Assembly: GCA_041390365.1 (NCBI GenBank)
Contig: JAWKQB010000003.1
Location: 62,001-126,000, forward strand
Length of the DNA stretch: 64,000 nucleotides
Direction of reading: 5' to 3'
From: Syntrophotaleaceae bacterium
Lineage (GTDB): Bacteria; Desulfobacterota; Desulfuromonadia; Desulfuromonadales; Syntrophotaleaceae
Shown piece after piece: positions 59,044 to 64,000 of the stretch; within the stretch, counting starts at the first letter, position 1, and every line of letters starts with the position of its first letter. Made by a program: the position numbers and the translations under genes. The notes beneath the pieces were generated by a model. The model did not search any database, was not told the origin of the DNA, and saw only the letters and a list, made by a program, of their open reading frames with translations.

Positions 59044-59895
59044 CTAACCTCTTATCAGCAAGGCTTCCTGCTCCAAGCCTGCCCCATAGCGATCAATCAG
59101 CATGAGAATGGCAGCAACTTCTGGATTTTTGGTTCTACGAAGGCGAGCCATAATTGAAGCGCTGTCCGCCAACAATCGCGGCTTGCCATATTTGCGAATC
59201 AGCTCTTCCAGGTCGGAAGGGCGGAAAAGTTCTACTCTGCCCAGACAAACTTCCTTATAACGGAGGTATTCGTCCAAGCCAACCGGGTCGTAATCACCGA
59301 AATGAATGATTCGGGCGCCCTCCATAGTTGGTGAGGCCAGCCAATCAAGGATTTTTTGGTCCAGTCGTCCTTCGGAAAACAGGGCCAAATCCACCTCCGT
59401 GGAAATTTTTTCTATATTCCAAAACACTTCGAGGTTTTCCACGATGGCCATGACCCCTCTAAATGTCCAGGTGGAGAGCCGATCTCGAGCCACCGCTGCA
59501 ACCCCGGCCTGGGCTGTCCATGCTGCAATCTGGAGGGAATCCCCGCCGGCATTCAGCATACAACCCCTGAATCCGCGCAAAAGCACCGTTGCGGGGCATC
59601 TTCCCTTTGCTTTTTTGGAATCCCTCAATTCGGCCACTGCCCGAGCGCGAGACGGCAGTTCTTCCCTTTCCCCACACAGGCCTGAAGGATAGTTCTTTTC
59701 TGCAAATGCCTGTAAAGCAGCCGCATCCTTTACAACCACACGAATTCCTGCCCCTGCCCGCTCTTCCTGAAGAACGCCGGCATGAAGCAGACCCTTCAGA
59801 CGACTGCGGTCCCGAGGACTGAGTCGGCTGGCCGGAAGGCCGCCCTGTTGAAGAAGGACTTGAAGCTTCTCGGCAAGAGAATCAACCGGCTTCAT
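59044..59895 (-). CDS. jetD: Wadjet JetD/MksG-like Toprim nuclease subunit (short form)
   Basis: 283 residues. The C-terminal half matches the JetD/DUF2220-type Toprim nuclease: AIVENLEVFW (E153), IIHFGDYDPVGLDEYL (D201, D203), and a C-terminal GAGLEQEAL. JetD cleaves plasmid DNA captured and extruded by JetABC. Typical JetD proteins are nearer 380-400 residues with an N-terminal DUF3322 arm; this one begins with a shorter region that includes a winged-helix-like segment (LSPRDRSRLKGLLHAGVLQEE). Overlaps jetC by 14 bp. Last gene of the operon. Confidence 0.85.
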   Translation of the reverse strand: MKPVDSLAEKLQVLLQQGGLPASRLSPRDRSRLKGLLHAGVLQEERAGAGIRVVVKDAAALQAFAEKNYPSGLCGEREELPSRARAVAELRDSKKAKGRCPATVLLRGFRGCMLNAGGDSLQIAAWTAQAGVAAVARDRLSTWTFRGVMAIVENLEVFWNIEKISTEVDLALFSEGRLDQKILDWLASPTMEGARIIHFGDYDPVGLDEYLRYKEVCLGRVELFRPSDLEELIRKYGKPRLLADSASIMARLRRTKNPEVAAILMLIDRYGAGLEQEALLIRG

Positions 59896-62587
59896 TCAGC
59901 CTCCTCTCGATGCGAACCAATGCTGTTTTGGGATCGAGGATCACCCGGCCATTTTCCTCACGAAGGAAATAGAGGTGATCGGCGGCCTCCATGGCCTCGG
60001 GACTGGCCAGCACGGCAACAAAACCCATCCGGCGCGCCTCCGCAACGATGGCAGCCAGATTATCCCGATCCAGACTGGAGGCCTCATCCAGATAAAAAGG
60101 GATGGAAACTTCCTTATGGGTCAAAAGCCCTTTGAGCAGGATCAGGTTGATCAGCACCTTGATGGTGATGGTGGTGCCGTTCGATTCGATGGAATCCAGG
60201 TGGGGGTAGCGTTTGGTCTGGCCATCGGCACTGGTGACCTCAAAGTGAAGGTCGAAGAGATCCGCCAATTCGACTTTGCGGTGCTGGCTGAGCAAATCTC
60301 CCAGATTTTGATGGGCTTGAGCGATGCTTGAGCTGTCCCCAAACAGAGGCAGGGCTTCCGCATCTACTACCGTGCGAATACGCTTGGTCCACTCGGGATG
60401 TTCTCGCAAAATCAGCTTGAGCCGGGCTAGGTTGGAGATCGAGATTTTTCCCAGGCGCCGATTCAGTTCATCGATCCGCGACTGCAGGGTTTCAAGATCG
60501 CGCAAGAGTCCTTTGAAGGCGTTCTGCAGACTTACCGCCAGGCCCCTCCAGAGTTCCTGCGCAGCATTCTCGCGCTCTTCAAGGGCGTCCAATTCAGATT
60601 GGAGGTTGGCCAGGGTTTCCGCCTCGCTGCCACCCAGGTACTTGCCGTAAGTTCGCTGTTCGATTCTTTGAAATTCTTCGGACAAACGGCGTGTTGCGGC
60701 ATCCTGGTCGCGACTGAGAAGTTCATAACGATTACATAGCTCCGGCAGATCGAGGGAGGTTTCCGCCCAAGTCAGTAAAGGCCATTCCGGGTCCGGACGG
60801 ACAAGGGCCTGGACCCGATTCAACATCTGATTCTTGCGACGTTCAAGGCGCTTTCCTTCCTCCTCCAGCCGGGCTCTCTCTTCTCCCAATTCCAGACGCC
60901 GGGCCTCCAGGCCATCGAGTTCCCGACTGAGCGTCTGATGCTCTTTTTCCAGTCCCTGACGTTCTTTCTCCCACACCTTTGCTTTCGGCTCGTTTTCCTG
61001 AAAGGTTTCGAAACGAGCCAGGCCTGCCACGATCTGCCGCCACTCTTGTTGAAAAGCTTTTTTGCCGGCCTCGAGGTGGGCGAAATTCTCTGCCGCCTCA
61101 AGCACCTTCTGCTCCCGGGCCAAACTCGCTTCGAGCTCGACAATCCGTTCCTCAAGCGTTTCGGCATCCAGGTATGGTTTCAGATCGGGGGCTCCAAGGG
61201 CGTCCAGGTGAATTTCGATGGCTTCGTCGCTGTAGATACCGTCCCTGACCCGGTCCGAGAGTCTCCGAAGACACCCCTCGAATTTGTCGGCATCCCGGAG
61301 CACTACTCCCTCCGGTCCCAGAGGAAGTCCAAGAATATCGGGGTTCCCCAAACGGAAAAGATCCTCCAGCGCCTGTTCAGGAATCAACTGCAGGAGATGG
61401 GAACTGAAATTTCCGGCGGACCTCTCCTTTTGGCGAAGCAGTCTGTTCAGGTCCGCCTCTGTCCTGGCGATGCGCTCGCGAACCCGGGCCGGGTTCTCTC
61501 CGACCCCCTGTGCGAGGGCCGAACCGAGTCGCTCCATCTCGGTTTCGAGCTGCTGCTGCCGGGTGCGTTCGAAATCGGGGAGGTAACCCTGAAACTCCCG
61601 GGCCTCTTCCGTATGCCGCTTCAGTCGTCCTTTCAGGTCCCCAATCTGCTGGAGCACTTCCGCCACCTGCTCCTTGACTTCCTTCTCCCGAGAGAGCTTC
61701 TGCCGTTCCTCCTCCGCCAGTTCGGTTGTCCGTATATCGAACTCAAGTTTTTGCCTGGAGATATCTTCTTCCATCGCTGAATAGGCATTGCGGATGGCCT
61801 CCCAGAGCCCTGGCAGTTGTTGCCTCAGCTGGTCACGTTCCCGGGCCAGATCGAGGACCCGCCGCACATCGTCGGCAATCGCCTTAAGTTCTCGTAGTTC
61901 CTCCGCCTCCCGGCATACCTTGCGGTACTGGCTGGAATAACCCGTTTCCAGATCGATGGAGCGTTGCTGGAATTCTCCCTGGTGAATATCCAGCAGAAAC
62001 TGCTTGAGTTCATCCTGGCGCAGATGGGCCAAGCGCAGCAGGTTGCTGAAGGCGGCGCGAAACCTTGGATAGTGGTCCCGCTGACGAATGGGTACCAGGC
62101 CCAGATTCACCCCAAGGTTTTCCCCGAGACCGGTCAGGGCCGCCTGCAGGTGGCGCGGCTCAAGCTTTCTGAATTCCCTCGACGACAGACGGGCGTGGAT
62201 TTCCTCCGGGGGACGAATCCGACGCTCCTCATCGATGAAATCGGCCAAGTCGTACTGCCCCTGGTAGGCGAAACGCTGGAACTCGTAACTGTGCATGGGA
62301 CCCCGTCCCTGAACACCGACGACCTGGTAGCCGGCGGGGGTGAGGCATTCGAAAAGGATGTAGCTGTTGTGGTCGGGGAAATAGTATCGTCGGGTTTCTG
62401 CCATATCCCGGGAAAAATGCATGGTGCGCTGGTCATCAAGGTAGAGAAACTGCAGGACGGAAATGAGGGAGGTCTTCCCCACGTTGTTGGCCCCCACAAG
62501 GTGCAGGGGTCTCGCCAACTCAACTTCCCCGTAATCATATTTTCCCGAGCGCAGCAGAACCAGCCGGGATGGGCCGACGATGTTCAT
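59882..62587 (-). CDS. jetC: Wadjet JetC/MksB-like SMC ATPase
   Basis: 901 residues. SMC-type ATPase: Walker A VGANNVGKTS (31-40) at the N terminus, long coiled-coil stretches between about 230 and 740, and a C-terminal head with a signature-like SNGTTITIKVLINLILLKGLL (from about 802) and Walker B IPFYLDEASSLD (from about 829). It drives loop extrusion on foreign circular DNA with JetA and JetB. The length is below the roughly 1,100 residues common in type I systems, implying shorter arms. Overlaps jetB (ATGA) and jetD. Confidence 0.92.
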   Translation of the reverse strand: MNIVGPSRLVLLRSGKYDYGEVELARPLHLVGANNVGKTSLISVLQFLYLDDQRTMHFSRDMAETRRYYFPDHNSYILFECLTPAGYQVVGVQGRGPMHSYEFQRFAYQGQYDLADFIDEERRIRPPEEIHARLSSREFRKLEPRHLQAALTGLGENLGVNLGLVPIRQRDHYPRFRAAFSNLLRLAHLRQDELKQFLLDIHQGEFQQRSIDLETGYSSQYRKVCREAEELRELKAIADDVRRVLDLARERDQLRQQLPGLWEAIRNAYSAMEEDISRQKLEFDIRTTELAEEERQKLSREKEVKEQVAEVLQQIGDLKGRLKRHTEEAREFQGYLPDFERTRQQQLETEMERLGSALAQGVGENPARVRERIARTEADLNRLLRQKERSAGNFSSHLLQLIPEQALEDLFRLGNPDILGLPLGPEGVVLRDADKFEGCLRRLSDRVRDGIYSDEAIEIHLDALGAPDLKPYLDAETLEERIVELEASLAREQKVLEAAENFAHLEAGKKAFQQEWRQIVAGLARFETFQENEPKAKVWEKERQGLEKEHQTLSRELDGLEARRLELGEERARLEEEGKRLERRKNQMLNRVQALVRPDPEWPLLTWAETSLDLPELCNRYELLSRDQDAATRRLSEEFQRIEQRTYGKYLGGSEAETLANLQSELDALEERENAAQELWRGLAVSLQNAFKGLLRDLETLQSRIDELNRRLGKISISNLARLKLILREHPEWTKRIRTVVDAEALPLFGDSSSIAQAHQNLGDLLSQHRKVELADLFDLHFEVTSADGQTKRYPHLDSIESNGTTITIKVLINLILLKGLLTHKEVSIPFYLDEASSLDRDNLAAIVAEARRMGFVAVLASPEAMEAADHLYFLREENGRVILDPKTALVRIERRLNEAG

Positions 62588-63135
62588 GCCCTCTCCCCTG
62601 CTTCGACCGCCTTCCCTTCCGTCGCCAGAATCTGGCTGCAGGCATCGAAAAACCGGTAGGCCGGCGCCCGGAAGCGAAAGGTTTCATCGGTGAGTTTCTG
62701 TACAAATCCGAATCTGTCAAGGTGCTGAACGATGCGCCGGAGACCATCCTCCTCCGTTATATCGATTTCCTTTAGATAGGCGCGATAACGGGCACTTTTC
62801 AAATGGGGCAGGTCGCCGATAGTGAAGGTTTTGGTCATCAGGGTCTCGACCACCGGCTCCCCCTGATCGGCAAGCGCCTCGATCAAAATAAAGATGAACA
62901 CGGCCATCCTGGAACCCTGGGGACTGAGACTGTCTTTGCCTCGGAAATAGAAAAAATCCCGCGGGTGAACCACCAAGTGAAACCCGAGATGGCCAAAGAG
63001 GTCCTGGAAATCTTCCAGGTTATCCCGAAGGGCAAAGAAAGGTTTTCCGTCCTCTGAGCACAGGTGCCTGCCACGTCGCAAAGCGTCGAAGATTGCTTCC
63101 AGTTGCGGCAGAGCATAGGGGCTGTCTTTTTTCAT
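62584..63135 (-). CDS. jetB: Wadjet JetB/MksE-like kite subunit (DUF4194)
   Basis: 183 residues. Winged-helix kite protein of the DUF4194 type: RDNLEDFQDLFGHLGFHLVVHPRDFFYF, RMAVFIFILIEALADQGEPV, and LDRFGFVQKLTDETFRFRAPAYRFFDAC. It bridges JetA and JetC in the condensin-like complex. ATGA overlaps on both sides with jetA and jetC imply strict co-translation. Confidence 0.9.
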   Translation of the reverse strand: MKKDSPYALPQLEAIFDALRRGRHLCSEDGKPFFALRDNLEDFQDLFGHLGFHLVVHPRDFFYFRGKDSLSPQGSRMAVFIFILIEALADQGEPVVETLMTKTFTIGDLPHLKSARYRAYLKEIDITEEDGLRRIVQHLDRFGFVQKLTDETFRFRAPAYRFFDACSQILATEGKAVEAGERA

Positions 63136-64000
63136 GTATTTCTCTCCAATCGAACCGGCCGGGCAACCAGAATGGCCCCTGGGACTGGATAGCGCCGCTC
63201 TTCTTCTCCAAATCGGAGACTGGCCGTATCACCTAGAACAATTCTTCCGTAAGCGCGAAGGAGTTCACCCAGATTTGCCTCGGGATAGACGGCCAGCAGC
63301 CATGCCAGAAGATCGTCGACCGGGATCGATGCTTCCAAACGTGTCAGCAACTCCGAGGGCAGAATAACCTGAATAGGAGCCCCCTCCGATTCTTCCACCA
63401 AAGGCGGGGTTTCGGCAGGCTCATAGCCTTTGATGCCATGGATATAGGCCTCAAGGGATGTATCGGCAAAGGTTCCCTCAATACGCCAGACCGAAATGGC
63501 AAGCATCTCCTCCAGTTTCAGTGCAGCCAATCCCCGGCGGTCAAGTTGTTCCAGCGCCAGGGAGGCTCCACGCACCAGCTCGCTCTCCTTTTTAAGGGAA
63601 ATATACAGTGGCTCCACCTCCCGCAGAGATTCCCGAAAATCTTCCGCCACCTCCCGCCGCAGCCTGAGGAGTCTTGCTCGGCAACGGGGAAACTCCCGGG
63701 ACAAGGTGCCGTCGAGCTGAAAGGAGCGTGCTGCAGAGGCAAGAACCCGCTCCAGGTCGTCCAGATCGGTATCCATGGCTTGACGGACATCGATCAGGTC
63801 CCGAAGGGGTTCAAGATAACGGGTCCAGATCCGGTTGATGATTTCAAACCGCTCCCTGGTCGAGCGCTTCTCCCGGTTGGACTTGAGCTTGAGCACCTCG
63901 GCGATAATCGCCTCGCGGTTTGCATGGGAATCCTGCCGAATACGTTCGAGCAGTGCGGAGATATCTGCCAAAGCCCGAGCAGCCTGATTGCCAAGGTCCT
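63132..64000 (-). CDS. jetA: Wadjet JetA/MksF-like kleisin subunit (DUF3375), 5' end outside window
   Basis: The frame is open to the right edge, giving about 289 residues of a protein usually near 480-500; the N terminus is missing. A TTG at 63971 is only an internal codon, since ALADISALLERI continues upstream in frame as DLGNQAARA. The helical middle (RERFEIINRIWTRYLEPLRDLID...LERVLASAARSF) and the C-terminal winged-helix region (LPSELLTRLEASIPVDDLLAWLLAVYPEANLGELLRAYGRIVL) match the DUF3375/MksF style. First gene of the visible operon. Confidence 0.88.
   Translation of the reverse strand, partial: DLGNQAARALADISALLERIRQDSHANREAIIAEVLKLKSNREKRSTRERFEIINRIWTRYLEPLRDLIDVRQAMDTDLDDLERVLASAARSFQLDGTLSREFPRCRARLLRLRREVAEDFRESLREVEPLYISLKKESELVRGASLALEQLDRRGLAALKLEEMLAISVWRIEGTFADTSLEAYIHGIKGYEPAETPPLVEESEGAPIQVILPSELLTRLEASIPVDDLLAWLLAVYPEANLGELLRAYGRIVLGDTASLRFGEEERRYPVPGAILVARPVRLERNT

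Noticed and set aside
58845..59105. 86-residue plus-strand gene downstream of jetD
   Set aside because: It runs into the jetD coding region on the other strand and has no convincing start or family.
63132..63971. Complete 279-residue JetA starting at 63971
   Set aside because: The codon at 63971 is TTG, and the frame continues upstream to the window edge with family-like helical sequence. The gene is cut by the window instead.

Overview
This 64-kb window looks like chromosome from a GC-rich, Gram-negative anaerobe or facultative anaerobe of the Desulfuromonadia (Geobacter/Desulfuromonas/Pelobacter-like). That placement is inferred from protein style and gene order, not from a database search. 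The pointers are the block precorrin-2 dehydrogenase, ccsA, hemA, hemC, cobA-hemD fusion, hemB; the fused LutB-LutA lactate oxidation protein; many two-component genes; and abundant short palindromic or hexamer intergenic repeats. No rRNA, tRNA, CRISPR array or complete insertion sequence was seen.

Layout. 1-1731: C-terminal half of a CusA-type copper/silver RND pump. 1757-9396: metabolic genes, mostly on the minus strand (Ldh2-type dehydrogenase, sirtuin plus glycerol kinase, a permuted ATP-grasp enzyme coupled to a PatB/MalY aminotransferase, class II aldolase, hotdog thioesterase). 9508-12069: znuA-znuC-znuB zinc uptake. 12113-18476: a minus-strand sulfate assimilation operon (DUF2061, APS reductase cysH, cysD, cysN, siroheme sulfite reductase, a beta-propeller-like lipoprotein). 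18774-24044: small lipoprotein, lactate oxidation (lutC, fused lutBA) and an adjacent NarX/NarL-type two-component pair. 24240-29995: MBL hydrolase, HtrA protease, OmpR-type two-component pair, PEP synthase regulator. 30417-39544: housekeeping genes (prmA, rsmE, RDD protein, MshEN-domain protein, MBL hydrolase, dapF, HAD phosphatase, nfo, dtd, darP, trxA). 39760-48308: the tetrapyrrole block plus an M16 peptidase. 48560-57751: accessory region with a possible TraB-like secreted protein, a Gln-rich peptidoglycan-binding protein and a C30-carotenoid-like cassette (SDR, ALDH, two CrtN/CrtP-type flavoenzymes), then a membrane cytochrome c and a ferric-reductase-like flavocytochrome. 57900-59043: a visibly AT-rich block with a strong terminator, a long hairpin over the start of a small frameshifted ORF, and an excisionase-like HTH gene. 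59044-64000: a Wadjet/MksBEFG plasmid-defence operon (jetABCD, minus strand), cut by the right edge inside jetA.

How the genes fit together. Sulfate is activated by CysDN to APS. The APS-reductase type of CysH takes APS directly, which fits the decayed APS-kinase-like tail on CysN, and the siroheme enzyme then reduces sulfite. Siroheme itself comes from the tetrapyrrole block (HemA, HemB, HemC, CobA-HemD, precorrin-2 dehydrogenase), which also feeds haem to cytochromes assembled with CcsA. The most interesting accessory material is the C30-carotenoid-like oxidation cassette next to a short electron-transfer pair, and the AT-rich block beside the Wadjet operon.
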